In this document: piece by piece, positions 8,430-17,706 of the stretch
How positions within the stretch are numbered: the first letter of the stretch is position 1
How the letters are laid out: each line of letters begins with the position of its first letter
Assembly: GCF_021560175.1 (NCBI RefSeq)
Contig: NZ_CP091110.1
Span: forward strand, 2,780,001-2,844,000
DNA length: 64,000 nt
Origin: Neobacillus drentensis
GTDB taxonomy: Bacteria; Bacillota; Bacilli; Bacillales; Cytobacillaceae
Reading direction: 5' to 3'
The notes under the pieces: generated by a model
The model's database searches: none
What the model was told of the DNA's origin: nothing
Seen by the model: only the letters and a program-made list of their open reading frames with translations
Made by a program: the position numbers and the translations under genes

Positions 8430-10109
8430 TTAAACTATTGTACTTTCTTGAACCTCAATGGAGCTGTTCATGAACATTTCCAAGTCGGCTTTTGTATTGG
8501 AAATGCCGCCTACACCAAAATTCTCAATTAAGAAGTTCGTAACGTTTGGTGACAAGAAAGCAGGTAAGGTTGGACCAACGTGAATATTTTTCACACCTAG
8601 GTAAAGTAAAGATAAGAAAACAATCACCGCTTTTTGTTCGTACCATGCGATATTGTAAGATAACGGTAATTCATTTACACTTTCTAATCCAAATGCTTCT
8701 TTCAGTTTCAATGCCGTCATAACTAGAGAGTAGGAATCGTTACATTGACCGGCATCAAGGACCCTTGGAATTCCGTTGATATCACCTAAATCTAGCTTAT
8801 TGTATCGATATTTTGCACAACCGGCTGTTAAAATAATTGTATCCTTTGGAAGCTCTTCAGCAAATTCTTTGTAATACGTTCTGCTCTTATGACGGCCATC
8901 ACAGCCAGCCATCACAAAGAATCGTTTAATATCACCGTTTTTCACCGCATCTACCACTTGATCCGCTACTTGAGCCACTTGGTTATGCGCAAATCCTCCA
9001 ACAATTTCACCTGTTTCAATTTCAACTGGCGGCTGGCATTGCTTTGCATGCTCAATTATAACGGAGAAATCTTTTGTACCATCTTCATTTTTCGGAATAT
9101 AAGTTACACCGTCAACAGCAGTTGCCCCAGTTGTATACATTCTTCCTTTATAAGATGCTTTTGGTGGTACAATACAGTTGGTTGTCATTAAAATTGGACC
9201 GTTAAAGCTCTCGAATTCACGAGTTTGTTCCCACCAGGCATTTCCATAGTTACCGACAAAGTGGTCATATTTTTTGAATGCTGGGTAATAGTGTGCTGGA
9301 AGCATTTCGCTGTGTGTATACAAATCTACCCCCGTGCCTTCCGTTTGTTTTAATAACTGTTCCATATCCTTCAAGTCATGACCGCTAATTAAAATACCCG
9401 GATTTTGACGGACACCAATGTTTACCTTCGTCATTTCTGGATGGCCATAAGTGGATGTATTGGCTGTATCTAAAAGCTCCATGGCATGAACGCCGTATTT
9501 TCCGCATTCCATGGAAAGGTCAATCAATTGTTCCATACTTACAGAATCATCTGTAATCATGGCAAGTGCTTTTTGCATAAACGCATTTAGCTCTTCATTT
9601 TCATAGCAAAGGTTTGCCGCATGCTCTAAATAAGCAGCCATTCCTTTTAAACCGTAAGTCACTAACTCTCTTAATGAACGAATATCTTCATCTGTTGTCG
9701 CTAAAATACTAACTTCTTGAGAAGCAGATTTCATTTCAAGCTCATGATTGGTTTCACCATTCCAAGTGACAAAGTCGCTAGTGTTGTCTACAGTGTAGCC
9801 TGTATTTATGACGGCTGCTTTAATTTCTTCCCGGAGCTTTAATCCTTCTCTTACAGTATTAAAAAATTCATTTTTATCCCAATTTGCATTGGTGATCGTC
9901 ATAAAAAGGCCATTTACGACAAACTCATCAGTTTCCCTTTGATTAATCCCAATTTGACGAGCGATTGTATTCACAATCGATACTCCTTTAATCGTGTAGA
10001 TCAATAAATCTTGCATATTGGCTAAATCATCTTTTTTTCCACAGACTCCAACAACTGTACAACCTGTTCCTTTTGAGGTTTCTTGGCATTGAAAACAAAA
10101 CATACTCAT
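8430..10109 (-). CDS. hcp: Hybrid cluster protein (hydroxylamine reductase / NO reductase)
   Basis: The 559-residue product starts [20 protein letters not shown]. Its four N-terminal cysteines (5, 8, 17, 23; C-x2-C-x8-C-x5-C) match the Desulfovibrio-type cubane site. Hybrid-cluster ligands are seen in [31 protein letters not shown] and [11 protein letters not shown]. Hcp reduces nitric oxide and hydroxylamine and acts in nitrosative stress and anaerobic nitrate metabolism. No hcr-type reductase partner is adjacent, so electrons must come from elsewhere. GGAGGAATTTATCA precedes the ATG. The 427-base upstream gap is long enough for redox/NO control, but I do not see a clear Fnr or NsrR site. 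Confidence 0.95.
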   Translation of the reverse strand: MSMFCFQCQETSKGTGCTVVGVCGKKDDLANMQDLLIYTIKGVSIVNTIARQIGINQRETDEFVVNGLFMTITNANWDKNEFFNTVREGLKLREEIKAAVINTGYTVDNTSDFVTWNGETNHELEMKSASQEVSILATTDEDIRSLRELVTYGLKGMAAYLEHAANLCYENEELNAFMQKALAMITDDSVSMEQLIDLSMECGKYGVHAMELLDTANTSTYGHPEMTKVNIGVRQNPGILISGHDLKDMEQLLKQTEGTGVDLYTHSEMLPAHYYPAFKKYDHFVGNYGNAWWEQTREFESFNGPILMTTNCIVPPKASYKGRMYTTGATAVDGVTYIPKNEDGTKDFSVIIEHAKQCQPPVEIETGEIVGGFAHNQVAQVADQVVDAVKNGDIKRFFVMAGCDGRHKSRTYYKEFAEELPKDTIILTAGCAKYRYNKLDLGDINGIPRVLDAGQCNDSYSLVMTALKLKEAFGLESVNELPLSYNIAWYEQKAVIVFLSLLYLGVKNIHVGPTLPAFLSPNVTNFLIENFGVGGISNTKADLEMFMNSSIEVQESTIV

Positions 10110-10536
10110 TGATAAATTCCTCCAGTGAATGAAATTCGATTTCTAATTCTTCTCCATTGAACACATTTTTTAAATTGAATAATTGAATAAGGATCAAAAG
10201 CGATTAACAATATAATCAGCTTATTTACATTGTCATTATAGAATCATTGATTTTAAAATTGGAGGTCTTTAGTAATCTGTTCATAAACAAGTCAAAAAGA
10301 TTTGAACACTTCGTGACAAAAGGATAAGTGGGTGCGAATGTAGTTGATGAAGAATACTAAGCAAATTTGTGTTTTCATAGGATTGTTACCTTTTTGCTTA
10401 TTGAACAGCTGAACATGCCTGAAGTTTAATTAATAGAAATACAATAGCCTATAAAGGTATTTAGGAATTAAATATGGAATATATAGTATGGTAAATTTTA
10501 CCCAAATAAATATATCTATAAGAGGGTTCGTGAAAA
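10110..10536. other. 427-base divergent intergenic region between hcp and an ABC operon
   Basis: No open frame with a ribosome site and no clear terminator was found. It is AT-rich, with a short repeat AATTGAATAATTGAATAAGG near 10175 on the hcp side. Promoters for both hcp and the ABC pair must lie here. TATAAG upstream of 10537 (about 10516) could be a -10 region, without a convincing -35. Confidence 0.4.
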
Positions 10537-11439
10537 ATGACTAGTTTTATAAATGTAGAAGGCTTGTATAAATCATTTGGCCAGCAAACAGTATTAGAAA
10601 ATGTAAACTTTCAGGTGGAAAAAGGGGAAATCATTGGGTTATTGGGCCCAAATGGCGCAGGGAAAACGACCTTTATCCGAATATTGAATGGCGTCATCAA
10701 ACCCGATAAAGGGTCAATTTCATTAAACGGAATGGATTCTGCCTCAGAGGGAGATGAAATTAGAAAAATATCTGGCATTGTGACGGAAAGTGCCGGGCTG
10801 TATCACCAGATGAGCGGAAAAGAGAATCTGGAATTATTCAAGGAATTATATGGGGTAACAGATAAGAAAAGAGTAGCAGAGCTGCTCGACCTGTTTGATT
10901 TGGAAGAACATCAGGATAAACCAGTGGGAAAGTATAGTACCGGAATGAAAAAGCGGCTGGCATTGGCGAAAGCCCTGCTGCATAAACCGGACATTCTGTT
11001 TTTGGATGAACCGACAAATGGATTAGATCCTGATGGAATTCAAATGGTCATATCTTATCTAAAAAAATATAATCAGGAAACAGGGACTACGATTATCATT
11101 TGTTCACATGTCTTGCATCAGTTAGAAACAATCTGCGATTCGTTCGCTTTCATCGATAATGGGACGATCGTTGAACAAGGAACTTTACCAGAGCTAGAGG
11201 ATAAATATGTTCAAAACGTCACCGTAAAAGTGGGTACGACATTTAAGCCGCAAGAAAAGCATTTTTTAGGGTTTTCATGCAAAGTGGTGGGAGCAGACAT
11301 GGTAGCTTTTGATCTGCCTTCTAAAAAGGATATCCCTCAGTTGCTAAGTAACTTACTGAAGAGGGATCCTGTCTATTCGGTCATAATCATGAACAATGAT
11401 TTAGAATCAATTTATTTCAGGGTTAGGGGGGATAAATAA
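10537..11439 (+). CDS. ABC transporter ATP-binding protein
   Basis: The 300-residue protein carries Walker A GPNGAGKTTF (about 36-45), a degenerate signature YSTGMKKRLALAKALL (the LSGGQ position reads STGMK) and Walker B DILFLDEPTNGLD. An H-loop follows as CSHVLHQLE. The class is that of daunorubicin/bacitracin-type and NatA-type exporters. A C-terminal extension (about 225-300) is typical of these. Its stop overlaps the permease start in TAATG, so the two are translationally coupled. Substrate is unknown; drug, antimicrobial peptide or sodium export are possibilities. Confidence 0.92.
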   Translation: MTSFINVEGLYKSFGQQTVLENVNFQVEKGEIIGLLGPNGAGKTTFIRILNGVIKPDKGSISLNGMDSASEGDEIRKISGIVTESAGLYHQMSGKENLELFKELYGVTDKKRVAELLDLFDLEEHQDKPVGKYSTGMKKRLALAKALLHKPDILFLDEPTNGLDPDGIQMVISYLKKYNQETGTTIIICSHVLHQLETICDSFAFIDNGTIVEQGTLPELEDKYVQNVTVKVGTTFKPQEKHFLGFSCKVVGADMVAFDLPSKKDIPQLLSNLLKRDPVYSVIIMNNDLESIYFRVRGDK

Positions 11440-12266
11440 TGGGTACGTATATTAGCAAAGCTTTGATTAGAAAAGATCTTAAAGTCATCCTTAGAAGTAA
11501 AACATTGCTGGTGACCATGATTATCATCCCCATTCTATTTTCTGTCATTTTCCCATCCATTGTGTTAGGCGGTGCCTTAATTTTTGATGCCGAAAAAATG
11601 GCAGGAGAAGATGGGCGAAAACTGATTGATGCTTTTCTCTCCAGTACGGCAGGGGAAAAGGTAAATTCTTATACACTTGAGCAGCAGATTGTCTATGTTT
11701 TCATTAATTTTATGCTTCCTAACCTTTTTTTACTGGTTCCAATCATTACGGCTATGACGGTGGCCGCTAACAGCTTTGTTGGCGAGAAGGAAAATCGAAC
11801 ATTGGAGAGTTTATTGTTTTCTCCAATTTCTATAAAAAAATTATTTTTGAGCAAGATCGTAGCTTCCTTTATCCCGCCATTGTTTGTTTCCATCATCAGT
11901 TTTGTCATTAGCGGCATTATCATCAATTCGTTGGGATATCCTTTTTTTGGCAAGCTGATCTTCCCATCGGGTAACTGGGTGGTGTTAATTACCTGTCTTT
12001 CCCCAATGGTTATTTTGCTAACGGTGCTGCTGAATATCTTGATATCAGCGAGGGTGAAGACCTATCAGGAAGCCCAGAACCTTGGCGGTGTTATCGTGCT
12101 GCCTGTAATTGCCATGATGATTGGCCAGGTTAGTGGACTGTTTTTTCTAGGAGTTCAGTTAATCCTTCTGATATCAGTAGGAATTTTAATGGTGAATCTC
12201 GTATTATGGAGTATCATTTCAAAAAATAATGACAGGTATGTGTTATTTGAAAAGCAAATTCATTAA
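11439..12266 (+). CDS. ABC-2 type permease (NatB/YhaP-like)
   Basis: The 275-residue protein has about six membrane segments and an early extracytoplasmic loop (about 45-85). The ABC-2 signature region is ANSFVGEKENRTLESLLFSPIS (about 108-130), the cytoplasmic coupling segment. Start ATG shares a base with the ATPase stop, showing coupled translation. The pair forms a complete homodimeric or 2+2 exporter. A terminator begins 8 bases after the stop, closing a two-gene operon. Confidence 0.85.
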   Translation: MGTYISKALIRKDLKVILRSKTLLVTMIIIPILFSVIFPSIVLGGALIFDAEKMAGEDGRKLIDAFLSSTAGEKVNSYTLEQQIVYVFINFMLPNLFLLVPIITAMTVAANSFVGEKENRTLESLLFSPISIKKLFLSKIVASFIPPLFVSIISFVISGIIINSLGYPFFGKLIFPSGNWVVLITCLSPMVILLTVLLNILISARVKTYQEAQNLGGVIVLPVIAMMIGQVSGLFFLGVQLILLISVGILMVNLVLWSIISKNNDRYVLFEKQIH

Positions 12267-12274
12267 CAGATAAA

Positions 12275-12304
12275 GACTCCTTTTATATTAAGAAAGGAGT
12301 TTTC
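12275..12304 (+). terminator. Terminator of the ABC operon
   Basis: GACTCCTTT pairs with AAAGGAGTT around a 9-base A/T loop, followed by a T-rich tract. Confidence 0.8.
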
Positions 12305-12450
12305 TTGTTGTCCTAGGAAAGGCTCATATAACAGACAACAATATTATTATTATAGGTACAGTAATGATAAAATAAGTAAAAAACCGAAAAACTACGAACA
12401 AAACGACAAGATGAAAATACAGAAGAAGATAAAGGGGATTTTTCCAGGTT

Positions 12451-13764
12451 ATGCTGCAAAACAAATCTACCATAAACTCATTTCGTTTGTTTTTTTTAGT
12501 ATATATAGTGAGTATCATTACATTTTCAATTCTTTTGTTGTTACCCATTTCTCATAAGCAGAAGTTAGGGATACTGGATGCAATCTTTATTTCGACGAGT
12601 GCCTTGAGCGGTTCGGGGATGTCAACGATCGATATTTTAGGGGAATTTACTTGGACAGGGAAGATCATTTTAGCTGTGGAGATGCAAGCTGGAGGAATTG
12701 GGATTCTTGTTCTGATCAGTTACTTGTTTATGATGATGGGGAAAAGATTAACAATGGGAAATATGCTGCTCGTGTCTCGAGATCAAAATCAAGGCAATTT
12801 CAAATTGATTCGATCTTTAAGTTTATCGGTTTTGGTGATCTCGTTATTAGTGGAGGGTATCGGGTGTTTATTAATGTACAACGATATTCACCAAATGATT
12901 CAAAGTACAAAGGAAGCGATCTTTGTAACGATATTTCACAGTATATCGAGCTTTACCGGTAATGGTTTCGACCTATTCGGTACCGGTTTCATCTCGTTTC
13001 AGCATGATTCCCAGTTCTTATTAGTCACAGCTGCGCTTATTTTTATAGGAGGATTAGGTTATCCAACGATCGTGGAGTATTTATTTTATTTTAATAAGAG
13101 AAAGAGTTTGTTCTCTCGGATTAATTTAAAAATGCACAGTTCTTTACTAGTAATTGGTGCGGTCCTCTTTTTGGCTTTGGAATACAATCATGGATTCTCT
13201 CACATATCTTGGATAGACAAGCTATCGAATGCCATCTTTTTCTCAGCTTCTTCTCGAAGTGCGGGATTTGTATCGGTAGACCTTAGTCAAATGACGATGG
13301 CTTCTTTATTAGTTTTAATGGTTTTAATGTACATAGGGGGAGCTTCGTCCAGTCCTTCCGGGGGAATTCGCTTAACCACATTTGCAGTTCTGTTAGCTAA
13401 AATGAAAGCTATTATTAAGTCAGAAGAGGACACCGTGATTGGGAAAAAGGCCATTTCAGAAGAGGCAGTGAACAATTCAATATTAATAGCCATAGGCTTT
13501 ATGACTTTGATTGTGGTATCGACTATTTTTCTCGCGTTAACTCAAACCGAAAGCTTAGAAATTATCTTATTAGAGGTTGTTTCGGCTGTTACTACAACCG
13601 GAATCTCATTAGGATTAACTTCCCATTTAACGGTGTTGTCCAAAATCGTCTTAATTATTTTGATGTTAGTCGGAAGGATCGGTATTTTTACATTGATTTA
13701 TTTCGTATTTAACTTTGAAAAAACAAAATCTAGATATTTGAAAGAAGATTTACCAGTTGGGTAA
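12451..13764 (+). CDS. Ktr/Trk-type K+ channel subunit (KtrB family)
   Basis: The 437-residue membrane protein has the four pore repeats of the SKT superfamily. Filter segments visible are STSALSGSGMSTID, SSFTGNGFDLF, SASSRSAGFVSVD and SAVTTTGISLGL, each with the conserved glycine at the pore. It mediates Na+- or voltage-coupled K+ uptake when gated by the cytosolic KtrA/KtrC ring. The RCK partner lies 15 bases downstream in the same operon. Sequence alone does not tell KtrB from KtrD; gene order (channel first) differs from B. subtilis ktrAB. No c-di-AMP riboswitch was recognised in the 146-base leader. Confidence 0.88.
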   Translation: MLQNKSTINSFRLFFLVYIVSIITFSILLLLPISHKQKLGILDAIFISTSALSGSGMSTIDILGEFTWTGKIILAVEMQAGGIGILVLISYLFMMMGKRLTMGNMLLVSRDQNQGNFKLIRSLSLSVLVISLLVEGIGCLLMYNDIHQMIQSTKEAIFVTIFHSISSFTGNGFDLFGTGFISFQHDSQFLLVTAALIFIGGLGYPTIVEYLFYFNKRKSLFSRINLKMHSSLLVIGAVLFLALEYNHGFSHISWIDKLSNAIFFSASSRSAGFVSVDLSQMTMASLLVLMVLMYIGGASSSPSGGIRLTTFAVLLAKMKAIIKSEEDTVIGKKAISEEAVNNSILIAIGFMTLIVVSTIFLALTQTESLEIILLEVVSAVTTTGISLGLTSHLTVLSKIVLIILMLVGRIGIFTLIYFVFNFEKTKSRYLKEDLPVG

Positions 13765-13779
13765 TAGGGGGGAATTTAG

Positions 13780-14433
13780 ATGAAACAATATTTAGTGATT
13801 GGTGCTGGTAGATTTGGCAGTGGGATTGTTAAGGAACTTTACACTCATAAATGCGAAGTGGTAGTAGTCGACCAAAATGAAAAGATTCTCGATGATATTG
13901 AACCATTTACAACGCACGCGATTGTGGGGGATTTGAGAGAAAATGATGTATTGGATGAACTAGTGATCAGCGATTTTGATGCTGTGTTTGTAGCAGTTGG
14001 TACGGACGCTTTTTCGGCGATTTTAATTACAAAGAAGCTTACAGAGCGGAATGCGAAAAAAATTATTGCAAAAGCGAACAATAAAGAAATAGGCGAAATT
14101 TTAATGAGTTTAGGTGCTGATCGTGTCATTTATCCTGAAGAAGAAGCGGGGATCAAAATAGCACGTCAAGAATTGATGGCGGGTTTAAAAGAATATCTGG
14201 AAATATCAAAAAATGTTACTGCGATCGAGATAGAGGTACCAGAACAAATGATTGGATATTCATTGAGCAGTTTGGACTTTTCTAGAAAATATGGACTTAC
14301 AGTCTCCTTTCTTATTCGAGATGGAGAGCCTGTATTCTCTCACTTTGCAGAAATTCCTTTTCAAAATGGAGATTATTTCTTTATCATTGGAGAAAACACG
14401 AACATAAACAAATTTAAAAAGAAATTTTTATAG
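13780..14433 (+). CDS. RCK-domain gating subunit of K+ uptake (KtrA/KtrC family)
   Basis: The 217-residue protein begins with a Rossmann fold. The nucleotide motif is VIGAGRFGSG (about 5-14), an acidic ribose-binding residue follows in VVVVDQNE, and VGDLREN and VAVGTDAFSAI come after. This is the RCK_N domain. The C-terminal 75 residues fit the RCK_C domain, which binds cyclic di-AMP in KtrA/KtrC. It would form an octameric ring that gates the KtrB-type subunit encoded just upstream. GGGGGG lies before the ATG. Confidence 0.9.
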   Translation: MKQYLVIGAGRFGSGIVKELYTHKCEVVVVDQNEKILDDIEPFTTHAIVGDLRENDVLDELVISDFDAVFVAVGTDAFSAILITKKLTERNAKKIIAKANNKEIGEILMSLGADRVIYPEEEAGIKIARQELMAGLKEYLEISKNVTAIEIEVPEQMIGYSLSSLDFSRKYGLTVSFLIRDGEPVFSHFAEIPFQNGDYFFIIGENTNINKFKKKFL

Positions 14434-14599
14434 ACCTAACAAGGGCAAAGTATTCATAGAATTCCTCTTCGTTCATTTCAGATTGGCGTTCCTAACACTT
14501 AACCATTACAACACTTCTGTTGCTATTAGAAATACATTTCTGAAGCTTGCTAGGTACAGTCCGTAACAAATGGGCAGTTATTAACTTTCGAATAAGCTT

Positions 14600-14626
14600 C
14601 ACAAAAGAACAGTACAACATACTAAT
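14600..14626 (+). promoter_or_regulatory. Candidate sigma-K-type promoter for the collagen-like gene
   Basis: CATACTAAT (14618-14626) fits the CATANNNT -10 pattern, and CAC (14600-14602) lies 15 bases before it. The ATG is 41 bases downstream with AGGTGG at 14651-14656. The rest of the 233-base gap after ktrA-like holds no gene I can support. Confidence 0.35.
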
Positions 14627-14666
14627 ACTTTAGAGATCTATTTAAGATTAGGTGGTGTTCTTTTAA

Positions 14667-15089
14667 ATGTATAATCAGACAGTAAATTCCTATATAACTT
14701 ATGATCAGCAAATGGAACGTCAATTTCCTAGTTTACCAATGCCCTCTTTACCAGGACTACCGGGTTTACCAGGTTTACCTGGTCCTGGTTTATCGGGACC
14801 ACCAGGTTTTCCAGGTGTACCCGGATCACAAATGCCACAAGCTCCAACTGCTCCTCCTCCACCATTTATTCCGCAACAAGCAGTTGCTTCACCATTTGCG
14901 GTTGATCCAGGAGCAATTAGGTTGTGCCAGTTCCGTAATACTTTTATTTGGCTGAACAATGGTGAAGCGTTTTGGTTTTATCCTATTTTTGTAGGTCCAA
15001 GATCGGTTGCTGGTTTTAGATGGAATGGGTGGTCCTGGATGATTTTTGGTATTGATACAAGGAGAATTATGTCGTTTACGTGTTTTTAA
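14667..15089 (+). CDS. Collagen-like G-X-Y repeat protein with aromatic C-terminal domain
   Basis: Residues 22-55 of 140 form a proline-rich run whose core is collagen-like Gly-X-Y (LPGLPGLPGLPGPGLSGPPG). A P/Q spacer follows (55-75). The last 60 residues form a compact Trp/Phe-rich domain with CQFRNTFIWLNNGEAFWFY, RWNGWSWMIFGID and a final Cys (SFTCF). Collagen-like segments in Bacillus are typical of exosporium and other surface proteins. The conserved aromatic tail looks like an assembly or anchoring module. The AGGTGG ribosome site fits, and a sigma-K-like promoter is upstream. A terminator follows. Function is unknown; a spore-surface role is inference. Confidence 0.75.
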   Translation: MYNQTVNSYITYDQQMERQFPSLPMPSLPGLPGLPGLPGPGLSGPPGFPGVPGSQMPQAPTAPPPPFIPQQAVASPFAVDPGAIRLCQFRNTFIWLNNGEAFWFYPIFVGPRSVAGFRWNGWSWMIFGIDTRRIMSFTCF

Positions 15090-15105
15090 ATACAATAATT
15101 TTCGA

Positions 15106-15140
15106 GGGCGATTCCTGCAAGGGGAATTGCCTTTTATTTT
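15106..15140 (+). terminator. Terminator of the collagen-like gene
   Basis: GGCGATTCC pairs with GGAATTGCC (one G-U) around a 7-base loop, then TTTTATTTTTT. Confidence 0.8.
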
Positions 15141-15328
15141 TTGTGAAATTTTTACTAATAGCTTCTATTCTTTTCGTGCATTTTGATAAAAATCTGGATG
15201 TATAAAAGTATACTTGCTGATTAAATTTCAGAAGATAAATAAATCAGTATTTCACAAGCGTATGGTTTGAATGTTACTCAATTATAAATTAAACTTAAAT
15301 TAAGTAACATTGAAGGAGTAATGATAAG

Positions 15329-15895
15329 TTGGAAACAGTTGATGCACTTAGAGACCTAGAACAAATCAATTCCATGAAAGAACACCTAAAAAAACAATCC
15401 TACCGGGATTATTTATTGTTTGTGGTTGGAATTAATACAGGTCTAAAAATATCTGAACTGCTGTTGATTAAGGTACAGGAACTTTTTAATAGTGAAGGAG
15501 AAATCAAGGATTTCTATCATTACTCAGAAATGGAGAGTGAAAGGAGGAAAACCGTATTTTTAAATAACAAAGTGAAGGAAGCTGTAGTCTCATACTTAAA
15601 TCAAGTCAACAGAGAAGAACAGATGTATTTATTCCAATCACGTAAGTTTAAACAACCGATAACGCGGCAACAGGCCTATCGAATTATTCATGAAGCTGCA
15701 GTAAAAGTAGGCATAGAAGAGAAAATTGGGACGAATTCACTGGCAAAGACGTTTGGATTTCATGCGTTCAAACAAGGTGTCTCGATTGCCCTTTTACAAA
15801 AACACTTTAACCATTCTACACCAGCAGAGACTCTGAAGTTTTTAGGGATCACGAAAGAAGACGTGATTACCACTCAAATCGATGTAAATTTATAA
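15329..15895 (+). CDS. Tyrosine-recombinase-fold protein lacking catalytic residues
   Basis: The 188-residue protein matches the catalytic domain of short Bacillus XerC/D-like integrases along its whole length (GINTGLKISELL, LFQSRKFKQPITRQQAY, KTFGFHAFKQGVSIALLQKHFNHSTPAETLKFLGI). The active-site positions are changed: the box-I Arg is Lys40, the H-x-x-R pair is Asn136 and Ala139, and the nucleophilic Tyr is Phe171. Only the second His (162) remains. It cannot be a normal strand-cutting enzyme and may be a DNA-binding derivative. The frame is intact and well translated (TTG start with GAAGGAG 10 bases upstream). No attachment site or phage gene is adjacent. Confidence 0.8.
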   Translation: METVDALRDLEQINSMKEHLKKQSYRDYLLFVVGINTGLKISELLLIKVQELFNSEGEIKDFYHYSEMESERRKTVFLNNKVKEAVVSYLNQVNREEQMYLFQSRKFKQPITRQQAYRIIHEAAVKVGIEEKIGTNSLAKTFGFHAFKQGVSIALLQKHFNHSTPAETLKFLGITKEDVITTQIDVNL

Positions 15896-15926
15896 GTTCT
15901 AAAACACAATGGAAGAGAGGAATTTG

Positions 15927-16799
15927 ATGGAGACAAACAAAATACATAAACCAAATAAACTAAAATTGATCCTGCGAGGATTAATGGTCATTATCGGGGG
16001 ATTTATCGCTGCCTATGGACTAGAAACGGTCCTGATTCCAAACAACGTATCGGATGGGGGAGTGACGGGTCTTAGTATCGTTGGTTCAGAACTATTTGAT
16101 TTACCATTAGGCGTTCTAATTGCCATTATAAACGTTCCTTTTATCTGGTTAGGGTATCAACAAATTGGAAAAAGCTTTGCCCTATTTTCAATCATCGGAA
16201 TTGCTTCACTAGCGGTTGGTACACTCCTCTTTCACCATACTCCAGCTATTATTGATGGGGATACATTGTTAATTACCGTTGTTGGCGGGATTATCCTTGG
16301 AGTTGGGATGGGCTTAGCTTTGCGTAATGGCGGTGCATTAGATGGTATTGATATGCTTGCCGTACTTCTATCTCGGAAATTACCGTTTGGTACCAGTGAT
16401 CTGATTCTTTTCTTAAACATATTTGTGTTTATTTTCGTTGCAATTGTATTTGGTCTGCAAGGAGCGATTCTTTCGGCCATCGCTTACTTTATTGCTTCGA
16501 AAGTCATTCACATTGTCGAAGAAGGTCTAAGTGGTTCGAAAGGCTTTCAAATTATCACCACTCAACCCGAAATACTGGTAGAGACTATCCGGGATCGGTT
16601 AGGTCGAAGTGCAACGTATAAAGAAGCTTATGGCGGTTTCTCCCATGAAAAATTTAAAGAAATTACCTGTGTCATTAACCGATTAGAGGAAACTAAACTA
16701 AAGGAAATCATCAATGAAATAGACCCAAGAGCCTTTGTTACCGTTTATGATGTAGCAGAAGTGAAGGGCGGTAATTTTAGAAAGCATAATATTCATTGA
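15927..16799 (+). CDS. YitT-family membrane protein with DUF2179 domain
   Basis: About 290 residues. Five or six membrane segments occupy about 10-190, with family motifs YGLETVLIPNNVSDGGVTGL and GALDGIDMLAVLLSRK. A soluble C-terminal DUF2179 domain follows (about 205-285), ending ITCVINRLEETKLKEIINEIDPRAFVTV-like. The family may transport small metabolites; no substrate is established. An ATG at 15909 is in frame but has no ribosome site, whereas GAGAGG at 15914-15919 serves the ATG at 15927. It follows the recombinase-like gene by 31 bases and could be cotranscribed. A hairpin with nine T follows. Confidence 0.85.
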   Translation: METNKIHKPNKLKLILRGLMVIIGGFIAAYGLETVLIPNNVSDGGVTGLSIVGSELFDLPLGVLIAIINVPFIWLGYQQIGKSFALFSIIGIASLAVGTLLFHHTPAIIDGDTLLITVVGGIILGVGMGLALRNGGALDGIDMLAVLLSRKLPFGTSDLILFLNIFVFIFVAIVFGLQGAILSAIAYFIASKVIHIVEEGLSGSKGFQIITTQPEILVETIRDRLGRSATYKEAYGGFSHEKFKEITCVINRLEETKLKEIINEIDPRAFVTVYDVAEVKGGNFRKHNIH

Positions 16800-16803
16800 A
16801 CTA

Positions 16804-16831
16804 GCTGCCATAAATTTGGCGGTTTTTTTTT
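16804..16831 (+). terminator. Terminator of the yitT-like gene
   Basis: CTGCCA pairs with TGGCGG (one T-G) around a 6-base loop and leads into a long T-run. Confidence 0.8.
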
Positions 16832-17103
16832 ATCTAACTAACGGTTGAACGTAATTTATCACCTAACTTTTACTTTCCTTCACCCATAAACTAAACCGAA
16901 GAAGAATATTTCCGATACTTGCCTGTGTATTTATCACACACCTGCATGAGGGGGCAAATCATATGATACATTAGGCTTTGAATTCATAGTGATTCAATTA
17001 CTGCAATTGGGAGAGATGCTTTTTTCATAAAAGGAACCTCAGGAGATATTTAACAGTGACTTAAAACACATACAAATTTCTTCAAAAGTAATAAAATTAA
17101 AAT

Positions 17104-17706
17104 ATGGAAAAAATATACAAACCGATAGAGTGTGCGTCTATAGTGGGCGTAAGTGTCATTACCCTTCACCGATGGGCTAATGAAGGTAAATTGGTCGCCT
17201 ATCGAAACCCTAAAGGAAGAAGGTACTATACCGAAACGCAGGATCTTGAATACAGGGGGATTCCAAAGGAAAATAAAGTAGGTAAGACGATCATTTATGC
17301 GAGAGTATCCAACCGCAATCAGAAAAAAGATTTAGAAAACCAAATTGAATTTTTAAGGAATTTTGCCAATTCCAAGGGATGGATTGTGGATGAGATCCTG
17401 AACGATATTGGGAGTGGACTAAATTATAAGCGAAAGAAATGGAATGAATTGCTCGACTGGGTTCAAAAGCGAGAAATCAAAACTGTTCTTATCTCTCATA
17501 AAGATCGGTTTGTACGTTTCGGATTTGAATGGTTTGAAGGTCTTTTGCAAAAATGTGGAGTGGAAATGGTTATTGTGAACAATGAAACCGACTCTCCCAA
17601 AAGAAGAACCCGTTTAGGACTTAATTTCAATTATTCATGTTCTTTCTTGTCGTATTTGTGTTTAAGAAAATACAAAAAGAAATTGAAAGAAGTTAATGAG
17701 TTATGA
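17104..17706 (+). pseudogene. tnpA: IS607 TnpA serine recombinase, frame-damaged
   Basis: Residues 1-60 form a MerR-like HTH (CASIVGVSVITLHRWANEGK). A resolvase catalytic domain starts at IIYARVSNRNQ (Ser in YARVS) and contains HKDRFVRFGFEWFE. From about residue 166 the reading frame is shifted. The usual IS607 ending D-L-I-S-I-I-H-V-x-S-C-R-I is present in the +1 frame (about 17617-17660) but interrupted by TAG at 17618-17620. In the main frame this is replaced by unrelated residues until LRKYKKKLKE returns. So two compensating indels, one likely in the AAAAGAAGAA tract at 17599, scrambled about 20 residues. The ORF stays open to the TnpB overlap. Activity is probably lost. Confidence 0.75.
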
